NCBI GenBank assembly: GCA_963740525.1
Contig: CAVUEG010000006.1
Location: forward strand, 1,364,001-1,428,000
Length of the DNA: 64,000 nucleotides
Direction: 5' to 3'
From: CAVUEG01 sp963740525
GTDB taxonomy: Bacteria; Actinomycetota; Actinomycetes; Propionibacteriales; Nocardioidaceae
Below the pieces are notes generated by a model that searched no databases, had not been told where the DNA came from, and saw nothing but the letters and a program-made list of their open reading frames with translations. Position numbers and translations under genes: made by a program. This document shows, one piece after another, positions 16,537-24,303 of the stretch (its first letter is position 1; every line of letters starts with the position of its first letter).

Positions 16537-17424
16537 GGCCACGAGCTCACGAGCCCGTGGTCGCCGCCGGGTCAGCAGCACGCCGCCGATGCACAGGGCG
16601 CCGCCGACGAACGCCAGGGCCGGCGGGACCTCGTCCAGCAGTGCCCAGGCCAGCAGCGTCGTGATGCCCGGGACGAGGAACGTCGTGAGCGAGAGCTTGC
16701 CCGCGTCGGTGTGGGACAGGGCGAACGCCCAGGTGGTGAACGCGATCGCGGTCGGGAACAGCCCCAGGTAGACGATCCACAGCGTCGTGGAGATGGGCAT
16801 GGTGGTCACGGTGTGCACGAGCTGGCCGGAGAAGGGCACGCACACCGCCGCCCCGATCACGCACGCCAGGAAGGTCACCTCGAGGGCCGGGATCCGACCC
16901 ATCAGCGGCTTCTGGGTCAGCACGCCGATGGCGTACGTCGCAGCCGCCAGGACCGCCAGCAGCACGCCGACCGGGTCGCCGTGCACCGATGACGAGGACC
17001 CCTCCGCGATCAGGACGACCCCGGCGAAGCCGACGGCCATGCCGATCAGGAGCCAGCGTGTGATCCGCTCCCCGAGGAACACCGCCGCGAACAGGGCGAT
17101 CAGGATCGGACCGACCTGCACCAGCAGTGCGGCGGTGCCGGCGTCGATGCGGCGCTCAGCCTCGTTCAGCGCCAGGTTGTAGACCCCAAACCACGAGACT
17201 CCGCAGACCAGCAGCAGTGGCCAGTCCCGCCGCTCCGGCCACCGCCTGCTGCGGCCCAGCAGGATCAGGCAGAGCGCGAGGCTGGCCACCAGCAGACGCC
17301 CCAGCGACAGGGCTCCGGGAGGCACCTCGTGCCCGAGATGCCTGATCGCCACGAACGCCGAGGCCCACAGCAGCAGCGTCGTGGTTGCCGCCGCGAACGG
17401 AAGCCAGGTGCGCGAGTTCTCCAC
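16525..17424 (-). CDS. EamA-family (DMT superfamily) transporter
   Basis: The 299-residue protein has ten predicted membrane helices in two EamA repeats, with family cues such as ATTTLLLWASAFVAIRHLG at the N-terminus and FAAVFLGERITRWLLIGM at the end of the first repeat; the second repeat ends near ALLDEVPPALAFVGGALCI. Such transporters export amino acids, purine derivatives or other metabolites; the substrate cannot be told. The GTG start at 17424 has TAGGCT six bases upstream, so the message is probably leaderless. Confidence 0.88.
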   Translation of the reverse strand: MENSRTWLPFAAATTTLLLWASAFVAIRHLGHEVPPGALSLGRLLVASLALCLILLGRSRRWPERRDWPLLLVCGVSWFGVYNLALNEAERRIDAGTAALLVQVGPILIALFAAVFLGERITRWLLIGMAVGFAGVVLIAEGSSSSVHGDPVGVLLAVLAAATYAIGVLTQKPLMGRIPALEVTFLACVIGAAVCVPFSGQLVHTVTTMPISTTLWIVYLGLFPTAIAFTTWAFALSHTDAGKLSLTTFLVPGITTLLAWALLDEVPPALAFVGGALCIGGVLLTRRRPRARELVAETV

Positions 17425-17508
17425 GGGGTGAGCCTAGGGATGGGCGCCGACGGTTCCCTCGCGGTTTTCGGTCGTCGTACGTCGACTTCCCGCCACCGTG
17501 CCAAGGGC

Positions 17509-18186
17509 TCAGAGATCGAGCTTGTAGCCCAGGCCCCGCACCGTCACGAGCAGCTTCGGCTCGGCGGGATCCGCCTCGAGCTTGGCCCGCAGGCGCTTGA
17601 CGTGGACGTCGAGGGTCTTCGTGTCGCCGACGTAGTCCGAACCCCATACGCGGTCGATCAGCTGACCTCGGGTGAGCACCCGGCCGGGGTTGCGCAGGAA
17701 CATCTCCAGCAGCTCGAACTCCTTGAGCGGAAGGCGTGCCTCCGAGCCGTTCACGGTGACCACGTGACGCTCGACGTCCATCCGGACCGGGCCCGCCTCG
17801 AGGGTGGCCGGCGCCAGGTCGGGCTCGGCACCTCGACGCAGGACGGCCCGGATCCGGGCGACGAGCTCACGAGGGGAGTAGGGCTTGGTGATGTAGTCGT
17901 CGGCTCCCAGCTCGAGGCCGACGACCTTGTCGACCTCGTCGTCCTTGGCGCTGACCATGATCACCGGGACGTTCGACGTCTGCCGGATCTGACGGCACAC
18001 CTCGGTGCCGGGAAGCCCGGGGAGCATCAGGTCCAGGAGCACCAGATCCGCACCTCCGCGGTCGAACTCGGCCAGGGCATCGGGCCCGGTGTTCGCCACC
18101 GCCACCTCGAAGCCCTCCTTGCGGAGCATGTAGGCGAGCGCGTCGCTGTAGCTCTCTTCGTCCTCGACCACGAGTACGCGGGTCAC
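17509..18186 (-). CDS. regX3: Two-component response regulator RegX3
   Basis: The 225-residue OmpR/PhoB-type regulator has a receiver domain with the phosphoacceptor Asp52 in LVLLDLMLPG and the lysine in DYITKPYSPRELVARI, then a winged-helix DNA-binding domain (about 130-225; LPLKEFELLEMFLRNPG, VWGSDYVGDTKTLDVHVKRL). GTG at 18186 overlaps the senX3 stop codon by four bases and has AGGAGG seven bases upstream. RegX3 is the phosphate-starvation activator; the repeat array at 19337-19400 is its likely target. Order senX3-regX3 beside phoU and gpm supports orthology. Confidence 0.93.
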   Translation of the reverse strand: MTRVLVVEDEESYSDALAYMLRKEGFEVAVANTGPDALAEFDRGGADLVLLDLMLPGLPGTEVCRQIRQTSNVPVIMVSAKDDEVDKVVGLELGADDYITKPYSPRELVARIRAVLRRGAEPDLAPATLEAGPVRMDVERHVVTVNGSEARLPLKEFELLEMFLRNPGRVLTRGQLIDRVWGSDYVGDTKTLDVHVKRLRAKLEADPAEPKLLVTVRGLGYKLDL

Positions 18187-19316
18187 GGGTGTGCCTCCTG
18201 GGTCTTTCTGGGCAGGGTGAGGGTGAACGTGGAGCCTTGGCCCTCGACGGACCACACGCTGATGTCGCCCCCGTGCGACGCCGCGACGTGCTTGACGATC
18301 GACAGGCCGAGTCCCGTGCCGCCGGTGGACCGGTGGCGGGCCGGGTCGACGCGGTAGAAGCGCTCGAAGATCCGCTCCAGCTCCTTCGCCGGGATCCCGA
18401 TCCCCTGGTCGGTCACGGTGACCTCGACGGTCGTGTCGGAGCCCCGCGCGCCCACCACGACGGTCGACCCGTCAGGTGAGTAGACCACTGCGTTGGCCAC
18501 GAGGTTCGCGACCGCGATGGCGACCTGCTCCTCGTTGCCGAAGATCTCCAGGCCCTGCTCACCGTCATGCACGACCGTGATCCGACGGGCCTGGGCGTCG
18601 ATCGAGCACTCGTCGACGGCACGCGTGATGATCTTGTCGGCGCTGACCAGGGCGGGTGCCTCGAGGGGGTCGTCGCCCTGGAGCCGGGAGAGCTCGATGA
18701 TCTGCTGAACGAGGTGCGAGAGCCGGTCGCTCTCCTTCTGCATCCGGCCCGCGAACCGCTCCACCGCGGGAGGGTCGTCGCTGGCTTCGGCGACCGCCTC
18801 CGCCAGGAGCTTGATGGCGCCGACGGGTGTCTTGAGCTCGTGGGAGACGTTGGCGACGAAGTCACGACGGATCGCCTCGACCCTGCGTTCCCGGGTGCGA
18901 TCCTCGACCAGGGCGAGCACCAGGCGCGAGCTGAGCGGCGCCACCCGGGCGCTGACATGGCGCGGCGGTCGACCGTGTTCGCGGGGGATGACCAGCTCGG
19001 TCTCGCGGATCTGCCCGTCCCTTCGGACCTTGCGCACCAGGTCGGCCAGCTCCGAGACCGTGACGGTGTTGCCTCGCACCAGGCCGAGCGCGTACGCCGG
19101 GGCGGAGGCCTTGACGACCTCGTCCGCCTCGTTGACGAGGAGCGCACTGCTGCGCAGGACCGACAGGACGGTGGCCACGCCCGCGGGGACGGCCGGCTCG
19201 TCGAGACGCACGGCGCGTCGCTGCTGCGCCTCGGAGATCCGCCAGGCGAGGACGACGCCGCCGCCCAGCACTGCGCCGAGCAGCGCGAACAGCAGGGCCT
19301 GCGTCGTCGCGGTCAC
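18183..19316 (-). CDS. senX3: Sensor histidine kinase SenX3
   Basis: The 377-residue membrane kinase has an N-terminal hydrophobic segment (LLFALLGAVLGGGVVLAW), a PAS-like region (residues about 50-145), the dimerisation H-box FVANVSHELKTPVGAI and an ATPase domain with NLVANAVVYSPDGS, DQGIGIP, IFERFYRVD and GGTGLGLSIVKH. In mycobacteria SenX3 is held off by PhoU and the Pst transporter when phosphate is plentiful and activates RegX3 on starvation; phoU here is divergent. The GTG start at 19316 fits the membrane segment. Confidence 0.93.
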   Translation of the reverse strand: MTATTQALLFALLGAVLGGGVVLAWRISEAQQRRAVRLDEPAVPAGVATVLSVLRSSALLVNEADEVVKASAPAYALGLVRGNTVTVSELADLVRKVRRDGQIRETELVIPREHGRPPRHVSARVAPLSSRLVLALVEDRTRERRVEAIRRDFVANVSHELKTPVGAIKLLAEAVAEASDDPPAVERFAGRMQKESDRLSHLVQQIIELSRLQGDDPLEAPALVSADKIITRAVDECSIDAQARRITVVHDGEQGLEIFGNEEQVAIAVANLVANAVVYSPDGSTVVVGARGSDTTVEVTVTDQGIGIPAKELERIFERFYRVDPARHRSTGGTGLGLSIVKHVAASHGGDISVWSVEGQGSTFTLTLPRKTQEAHP

Positions 19317-19336
19317 ACCCTGGATCGTACGCAGGC

Positions 19337-19400
19337 ATTCGTCCCGGGTTCGTCCCCGGAACCCGACCGTGGGGGACTATTCACCTCGCGTTCACGCATC
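19337..19400. promoter_or_regulatory. PHO-box-like direct repeats between senX3 and phoU
   Basis: Four 11-base units lie in two adjacent pairs: ATTCGTCCCGG (19337-19347) with GTTCGTCCCCG (19348-19358), and ATTCACCTCGC (19379-19389) with GTTCACGCATC (19390-19400). The 11-base spacing and GTTCAC core match the direct-repeat PHO boxes bound by PhoP/RegX3-type regulators in actinobacteria. They sit in the divergent promoter region of senX3 and phoU, so autoregulation by RegX3 is the simplest reading. Confidence 0.6.
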
Positions 19401-19439
19401 GACTACTGCTGGTCACCTCGCGGGCCTAACCTGTGCACC

Positions 19440-20096
19440 ATGCGCAACGCCTACTCAGACCAGCTGGACTCGATCCTCGACGACCTCGTGCTCATGGCCG
19501 AGCAGGTTCGTCAGGCAGTCGGGCACGCCACCGACGCCCTGCTCAACGGGGATGCGGCCATCGCCGAGCAGGTGATCAGCGACGACGCCGCCATCGACGC
19601 CGCGCGTGAGCGGGTCGAGGACCACAGTTTCGAGCTGCTCTCCCTGCAGCAGCCCGTCGCCGGTGACCTGCGGATGCTCGTCGCGGCCCTGCGCATGGTC
19701 GGCGAGATGGAGCGGATGGGCGACCTGAGCGTCCACATCGCCAAGGTGGCCCGGCTGCGGGTGCCGAACACCGCCGTCCCCGAGGAGGTCGTCCCCACGA
19801 TCGCGCGCATGGCGACGGTCGCCGACGTCATGGTCGGCAAGGTCGGGGGGATCATCGCCAACCGCGACGTCGTGGCGGCGCGTGAGCTCGAGGAGGCCGA
19901 CGAGGAGATGGACCGTCTGCGACGCGACTCGTTCCGCGACCTGCTGGCCTCCGACTGGGCGCACGGGATCGAGCCCGCCATCGACATCGCCCTGCTCGGC
20001 CGCTACTACGAGCGGATCGCCGACCACGCCGTGTCGATCGCCCGTCGGGTGGTCTTCCTGGTCACGGGGGAGAACCCGCACTTGCTCGACGCCTGA
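19440..20096 (+). CDS. phoU: Phosphate signalling protein PhoU
   Basis: The 218-residue protein is two PhoU three-helix repeats, each ending in the metal-binding E(D)xxxD pattern: ALRMVGEMERMGDLSVHIAK at about residue 85 and LGRYYERIADHAVSIARR near the end. PhoU couples the Pst transporter to the histidine kinase and represses the Pho response when phosphate is abundant. TAACCT is seven bases before the ATG, downstream of the PHO-like repeats. It is divergent from senX3-regX3, which fits a self-contained phosphate-sensing module. Confidence 0.93.
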   Translation: MRNAYSDQLDSILDDLVLMAEQVRQAVGHATDALLNGDAAIAEQVISDDAAIDAARERVEDHSFELLSLQQPVAGDLRMLVAALRMVGEMERMGDLSVHIAKVARLRVPNTAVPEEVVPTIARMATVADVMVGKVGGIIANRDVVAARELEEADEEMDRLRRDSFRDLLASDWAHGIEPAIDIALLGRYYERIADHAVSIARRVVFLVTGENPHLLDA

Positions 20097-20104
20097 CCTC
20101 TGGG

Positions 20105-20851
20105 TCAGCGGCCCTGGTTCGCCACGGCCTGGATCGCATCGGCCGCCGCCTCGGGGTCGAGGTAGGTCCCACCGCTCTTGACCGGACGCATGTCGTCGTC
20201 GAGCTCGTAGACCAGCGGGATCCCGGTCGGGATGTTGAGGCCGACCACGTCCTCCTCGGACATGCCGTCGAGGTGCTTCACGAGGGCTCGGAGCGAGTTG
20301 CCGTGCGCGGCCACACAGACCGTGCGCCCGGCTCGGAGGTCGGGCACGATCGCGTCGTACCAGTAGGGAAGCATGCGGTCGACCACGTCGGCCAGGCACT
20401 CGGTTCGCGGCATGATCTCGCTGGGCAGGTCGGCGTACCGCGGGTCGTGGGTCTGCGCGAACTCGTCGTCGTCGGCGATCTCCGGCGGCGGGGTGTCGTA
20501 GGAGCGGCGCCAGAGCATGAACTGCTCCTCGCCGTACTCCGCCAGCGTCGCCTTCTTGTCCTTGCCCTGCAGGGCGCCGTAGTGGCGCTCGTTGAGACGC
20601 CAGGAGCGACGCACCGGGACCCAGTGCCGGTCGGCGGCGTCGAGCGCGAGCTCGGCGGTCATGATGGCGCGACGCAGCAACGAGGTGTGGAGCACGTCCG
20701 GGAGTACGCCGGCCTCGCGGATCAGGCCGCCCCCGCGGACCGCCTCGCCGCGGCCCTTGTCGGTCAACGAGACGTCGACCCATCCGGTGAAGAGGTTCTT
20801 CGCGTTCCACTCGCTCTCGCCATGGCGGAGCAGGACCAGGGTCGAGGTCAT
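20105..20851 (-). CDS. gpmA: 2,3-bisphosphoglycerate-dependent phosphoglycerate mutase
   Basis: The 248-residue enzyme interconverts 3- and 2-phosphoglycerate in glycolysis. The phosphohistidine motif LVLLRHGESEWN is at residues 5-16, with NLFTGWVDVSLTDKG, RSWRLNERHYGALQGKDK and the second histidine in VAAHGNSLRALVKHLDG. It is convergent with phoU and lies two bases from the lipoprotein gene upstream, which may be co-transcribed. In mycobacteria gpm1 also adjoins senX3-regX3. Confidence 0.95.
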   Translation of the reverse strand: MTSTLVLLRHGESEWNAKNLFTGWVDVSLTDKGRGEAVRGGGLIREAGVLPDVLHTSLLRRAIMTAELALDAADRHWVPVRRSWRLNERHYGALQGKDKKATLAEYGEEQFMLWRRSYDTPPPEIADDDEFAQTHDPRYADLPSEIMPRTECLADVVDRMLPYWYDAIVPDLRAGRTVCVAAHGNSLRALVKHLDGMSEEDVVGLNIPTGIPLVYELDDDMRPVKSGGTYLDPEAAADAIQAVANQGR

Positions 20852-20853
20852 CG

Positions 20854-21369
20854 TCAGCTCCCGCTGGTGGTGGCCGAGGCCGGCGGCGGCGTGATCTGGG
20901 CGAACTCGTTGGTGTTGGCGACCACCGGCACGGTCAGCGTGACGGGCTCTCCCTGCGCGAAGGTCAGCGTCAGCGTCACGAAGCGTCCTGCCTGGATCTG
21001 GTCGCCGGTGACGACGATCGGGGTCTCGTTGGCCAGCTGGGTGAGCCCGCCCGCCTTGATGGTGACCGGTCCCGTCTGGGCGACGCTGATGGCCGCGTCG
21101 TCGCCGGCTCCCTTGACCGAGCGCAGCTCGTCGTCGTTGTCGATGTCGTTGTCGACCAGGGCGGTGACCAGCTGGCCGGTGCCGTCGTCGGCGCTGACGA
21201 TGACCGCGTTCAGCACGTCCACGCTGCCGGCTCGGTCACTGACGCCCACGGCAGGGTTGTAGACCCGGTCCGTGGGATTGTCGAACCCACAGGCCGACAG
21301 GGTGGTCGTCGCCAGGGCGATGGCGACGACGGCGGTGGTACGGCGCAGGAGCGGGGTCACGGCCTTCAC
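20854..21369 (-). CDS. Secreted lipoprotein, DUF461-like
   Basis: The 171-residue protein has a signal peptide (hydrophobic TTAVVAIALATTTLSAC) ending in the lipobox LSAC, so the mature protein starts at the cysteine and is membrane anchored outside the cell. The body has alternating beta strands (SVDVLNAVIVSADDGTGQ, PVTIKAGGLTQL, VTLTLTFAQGEPVTL) that recall actinobacterial DUF461 lipoproteins and copper-chaperone PCuAC-like folds; the methionine/histidine copper ligands are not evident. GTG at 21369 is preferred since GAGAGGA lies three bases upstream. Function unknown. Confidence 0.72.
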   Translation of the reverse strand: MKAVTPLLRRTTAVVAIALATTTLSACGFDNPTDRVYNPAVGVSDRAGSVDVLNAVIVSADDGTGQLVTALVDNDIDNDDELRSVKGAGDDAAISVAQTGPVTIKAGGLTQLANETPIVVTGDQIQAGRFVTLTLTFAQGEPVTLTVPVVANTNEFAQITPPPASATTSGS

Positions 21370-21450
21370 GGGTCCTCTCGGCGGGCGGTGCTGGACGGTT
21401 CCGGATCCCGCGCTCCGCACGGTGCCGGAAACCGCCTCACAGCCTAGCGT

Positions 21451-22167
21451 TCACTGGCGCAGCCCGATGCCCAGGGCGACGGTGACCAGGGCCGCCGCCA
21501 CGAGCACGAGGTAGACGCTCGAGAACACCAGCAGCCGGGGGGCGCCGGTCCGCAGGGCGATCCGCAGCGGCAGGTGTCGCATCCCGGTCAGGTTGTCACC
21601 GACGAGATCCGGGAGCGCCCGCAGGAAGTGCACACCGATTCCGAGGAGCGCGGCGACGACGGTCATGGCGATCGTCGGCGGGGAGCCGTGCATCCCGCCC
21701 CCGGACCCGCCGTACGCCAGGAACGCGGGGAGCAGCGCGAACGACAGTGCCCACGGCAGCCACGACAGGCGGCTGCGCCGCAGCGCGAGGTTGCCGAACC
21801 AGGCGATCGCGAGGAAGCCGAGGTGGGCCAGCCCCGCTGCGGTGCCGTTGGCGATGCTCAGCGGCACCACGAGCAGGACGGCGCACGCCACCACGAAGGT
21901 GACGTTGCCCGGGTCGACGCGGCCCTCGGCGATGGGTTTGCCCTCACGGGCCGCCTCGCGGTCACGCTCGCGGTCCACCAGGTCGTTGACCCACCCGAGG
22001 AGAAGCTGGCCGGTCAGTACCGCGGCGGCCACCAGGCCGACCTCCGGCCAGGTGCGCCCCGAGAGGGCTGCCGCGCCGGCGAGGCCCAGCGTCATCACCA
22101 CGGCAGGCAGCGGGTGTCCGCTTCGTACGAGCGCAAGCACCTGTCCGCCCTGCCTGCCTCCGGTCAT
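21451..22167 (-). CDS. UbiA-family prenyltransferase
   Basis: The 238-residue integral membrane protein shows the UbiA prenyl-diphosphate site NDLVDRERDRE (NDxxDxxxD) around residue 62 and a second acidic loop DLVGDNLTGMRHLPLRI between later helices. About seven to eight membrane helices are predicted. UbiA enzymes attach isoprenoid chains to aromatic or lipid acceptors; the acceptor cannot be named and the second motif is weaker than usual. A CATACT hexamer six bases from the ATG suggests a leaderless message. Confidence 0.82.
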   Translation of the reverse strand: MTGGRQGGQVLALVRSGHPLPAVVMTLGLAGAAALSGRTWPEVGLVAAAVLTGQLLLGWVNDLVDRERDREAAREGKPIAEGRVDPGNVTFVVACAVLLVVPLSIANGTAAGLAHLGFLAIAWFGNLALRRSRLSWLPWALSFALLPAFLAYGGSGGGMHGSPPTIAMTVVAALLGIGVHFLRALPDLVGDNLTGMRHLPLRIALRTGAPRLLVFSSVYLVLVAAALVTVALGIGLRQ

Positions 22168-22242
22168 GGGCGAAGTATGTCGAACCCCGTCGCCCGAACG
22201 GGGGAGATTCGCGACCTTGGGGGCGAGTCGATGGCCGACGAC

Positions 22243-22314
22243 CCCTTCTCGGCAGGGTCCGGGGACCGGGGTCCGAGGGTGCCCGAAGTCCGTCTCGCGA
22301 GGCGCCGAGAAGGG
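22243..22314. repeat. Inverted repeat in the region upstream of carD
   Basis: An 11-base perfect inverted repeat (CCCTTCTCGGC at 22243-22253, GCCGAGAAGGG at 22304-22314) encloses 50 bases that can form a further small hairpin (GGTCC/GGACC). It lies in the 268-base gap between the divergent ubiA-type gene and carD, about 90 bases before the putative carD -10 element TAGACT at 22403-22408. No gene was recognised in this gap. Confidence 0.45.
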
Positions 22315-22435
22315 CCCGCCACCACAACAACGCGGTGTCTGTCAAGCCCGGATTTGGCCCCTGACCTGCACAAACGTCGAAGGAGCACCTCCCGGCCCGT
22401 GTTAGACTAGTCACCTTGAAAGGGGTAATCGGCAC

Positions 22436-22921
22436 ATGACATTTACCGTCGGCGAAACGGTTGTTTATCCAAATCACGGGGCAGCGGTCATCGAGGACAT
22501 CGAGACCCGGCAGATCAAGGGCGAGGACAGGCAGTACCTGGTGCTCCGCATTGTGGCGCAGCAGGACCTGGTTGTACGAGTACCCGCCTGCAACCTCGAC
22601 CTGGTGGGCGTGCGGGACGTGGTCGACAAGGAGGGTCTCGAGAAGGTTTTCGACATCCTGCGTGCCGAGCACACAGAGGAGCCGACCAACTGGTCGCGTC
22701 GCTACAAGGCGAACCTCGAGAAGCTGCACTCCGGAGATGTGATGAAGGTGTCCGAGGTCGTTCGCGACCTGTGGCGCCGTGAGCGTGACCGCGGTCTGTC
22801 GGCGGGTGAGAAGCGGATGCTGGCCAAGGCGCGCCAGATCCTCGTCTCCGAGCTGGCCCTCGCGGAACACACGAATGAAGACAAGGCCGAAGCCCTGCTC
22901 GATGAGGTCCTCGCGTCCTGA
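22436..22921 (+). CDS. carD: CarD-family transcriptional regulator
   Basis: CarD binds the RNA polymerase beta subunit and stabilises open promoter complexes, notably at rRNA promoters. The 161-residue protein has the N-terminal Tudor-like RNA-polymerase interaction domain (TFTVGETVVYPNHGAAVIEDI) and the C-terminal helical domain containing NWSRRYKANLEKLHSGD and a conserved tryptophan (RDLWRRERDRGLS) that wedges into the transcription bubble. GAAAGGGG precedes the ATG by about ten bases. The carD-ispD-ispF-cysS-rlmB order matches mycobacteria. Confidence 0.96.
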   Translation: MTFTVGETVVYPNHGAAVIEDIETRQIKGEDRQYLVLRIVAQQDLVVRVPACNLDLVGVRDVVDKEGLEKVFDILRAEHTEEPTNWSRRYKANLEKLHSGDVMKVSEVVRDLWRRERDRGLSAGEKRMLAKARQILVSELALAEHTNEDKAEALLDEVLAS

Positions 22922-22936
22922 CCATGCAGAGCTTGT

Positions 22937-22967
22937 TGAGGCCCCCGGTCACGCACCGGGGGCCTCA
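22937..22967 (+). terminator. Terminator hairpin after carD
   Basis: A perfect 13-base-pair stem (TGAGGCCCCCGGT with ACCGGGGGCCTCA) with a five-base loop begins 15 bases after the carD stop codon. No clear U-tract follows, but stem strength and position make termination of the carD transcript likely. Confidence 0.85.
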
Positions 22968-23000
22968 GCACGTTTCTGGGGTCGTGCGGGGTCCTGCCCG

Positions 23001-23522
23001 ATGACGGCCGCGGCCCTAGTCCCGGCCTACGGCCACGAGGCGCTGCTGTGCCACTCGCTGCTGGGCAGGCCACTCGGGGACCACGCCCGGCTCGCGCTGG
23101 CCGAGGCGGGGATCGACGAGTACTCCACGTGGCAGGAGGCGGTGTCGACCGGCCTCCCCGTGGTCGTCCACGATCCGCTGTGTCCACTCCTTCCGGCCGC
23201 GTTTCTCGTCGAGCTGGTGGCCGGCCTGGGCGACGTGGTCCTGGTCGGTGTGCAGCCGGTGACCGACACGGTCAAGACCGTCGAGGGCGACGTCGTCGGT
23301 GGGACGCTCGACCGGGAGCGCTACTGGTCGCTCGCCTCACCGCTGGTCGTACCGCCGGCGCTGGCAGCGACGGTCGACCCCGTCGAGGTCGGCAACCTCG
23401 TCGATCTGCGGGGCTTCGTCTCGCTCCTCGGGACGGTCGAGTACGTCGAGGTGCCGGGTTCCGGCCGCCGGGTCACCGACGAGTCGGACGTCGTCCTGCT
23501 GGAAGCCGCCCACGACGTCTGA
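23001..23522 (+). CDS. Degenerate IspD-like protein retaining the dimer-arm motif
   Basis: The 173-residue protein resembles 2-C-methyl-D-erythritol 4-phosphate cytidylyltransferase (IspD) but is shortened. The N-terminus (ALVPAYGHEALLCHSLL) keeps only a trace of the CTP-binding loop and has lost its GSGxRxG...K pattern. VVVHDPLCPLLP corresponds to the IspD VHDAARP motif with the arginine gone. In contrast PVTDTVKTVEGDVVGGTLDR preserves the arm motif (PVxDTxK ... DR) that in IspD homodimers reaches into the neighbouring active site. It stops nine bases from the convergent, full-length ispD, whose own arm is degenerate. It could be a partner subunit or a decaying paralogue. Confidence 0.68.
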   Translation: MTAAALVPAYGHEALLCHSLLGRPLGDHARLALAEAGIDEYSTWQEAVSTGLPVVVHDPLCPLLPAAFLVELVAGLGDVVLVGVQPVTDTVKTVEGDVVGGTLDRERYWSLASPLVVPPALAATVDPVEVGNLVDLRGFVSLLGTVEYVEVPGSGRRVTDESDVVLLEAAHDV

Positions 23523-23531
23523 TCGCGGCGG

Positions 23532-24209
23532 TCAGCCCCTCAGCAGCCTTTCCGCGACGGCGAGGTCGTCGGCGAACGTGATCTTGACGTTCGTGGCCGG
23601 CGAGCTCACCCAACCCACCGGAACGTCGGTGTACCGCTCGAGACAGCTGGCCGTGTCGGTCCCGGAGAACCCGTCGCGCTCCGCATGACGGAAGGCGTCG
23701 AGCAGCGGACCTGCCCGGAAGGCCTGGGGAGTCTGCACCGCCAGCACGGGACCCAGAGGCGACGCCGAGTCCCGCGCGACCAGGTCGTGCTGCACCCGGC
23801 CCGGGATCGCGGCACCCAGCTCACGTGCGCGCTGGATCACCGCGTCGAACAGCCTGGCGGGGGCGAGAGGGCGCGCAGCGTCGTGGATGACAACCAGGTC
23901 GACCGCTCCGTCGTCGATGGCCGGGGCGAGCACCTGGAGCGCCCGCCACTCGGACTCGTGGCGGGTGGCGCCGCCGGTCACCACCTGCACGTCCGCGTCG
24001 ACGTACGGCGCGACCGCGGAGCGGTCGGCCTCGGCGACCACCAGGAGCAGCAGTGGTCGCGGCGAGAGGGCCGCGGCGGTGGCCAGTGACCACGCCACCA
24101 CGGGGCGGCCGCCGAGCGGGAGCAGGATCTTGTTGCGCCCGGCACCCACGCGCGTGCCGGAGCCCGCGGCGAGGACGACGACGGCCGTGCGGGGCACTCT
24201 GCTGGGCAC
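23532..24209 (-). CDS. ispD: 2-C-methyl-D-erythritol 4-phosphate cytidylyltransferase with altered arm motif
   Basis: IspD makes 4-diphosphocytidyl-2-C-methylerythritol from MEP and CTP in the non-mevalonate isoprenoid pathway. The 225-residue protein has the nucleotide loop LAAGSGTRVGAGRNKILLP at residues 13-31, GGATRHES, VIHDAARPLAP, AVQTPQAF and the C-terminal NVKITFADDLAVAE. Where other IspD proteins have PVxDTxK followed by DRxxLW, this one reads RVQHDLVARDSASPLGPV, lacking the threonine and arginine expected there. The GTG start has TAGGGT six bases upstream. The adjacent small IspD-like protein keeps the missing motif. Confidence 0.92.
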   Translation of the reverse strand: MPSRVPRTAVVVLAAGSGTRVGAGRNKILLPLGGRPVVAWSLATAAALSPRPLLLLVVAEADRSAVAPYVDADVQVVTGGATRHESEWRALQVLAPAIDDGAVDLVVIHDAARPLAPARLFDAVIQRARELGAAIPGRVQHDLVARDSASPLGPVLAVQTPQAFRAGPLLDAFRHAERDGFSGTDTASCLERYTDVPVGWVSSPATNVKITFADDLAVAERLLRG

Positions 24210-24303
24210 GCCGTGACCCTAGGCCAAGTTGTTGCACGCCGGAAACATGTGTTCATCGCGCGATAACACTCGCCTCCTAGCCTCACCAGAGCGAGGAGGC
24301 GCC

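Noticed and set aside
20093..20108. CTGACC / GGTCAG inverted repeat at the phoU-gpmA junction
   Set aside because: Six base pairs overlapping both stop codons; within chance expectation for GC-rich DNA.
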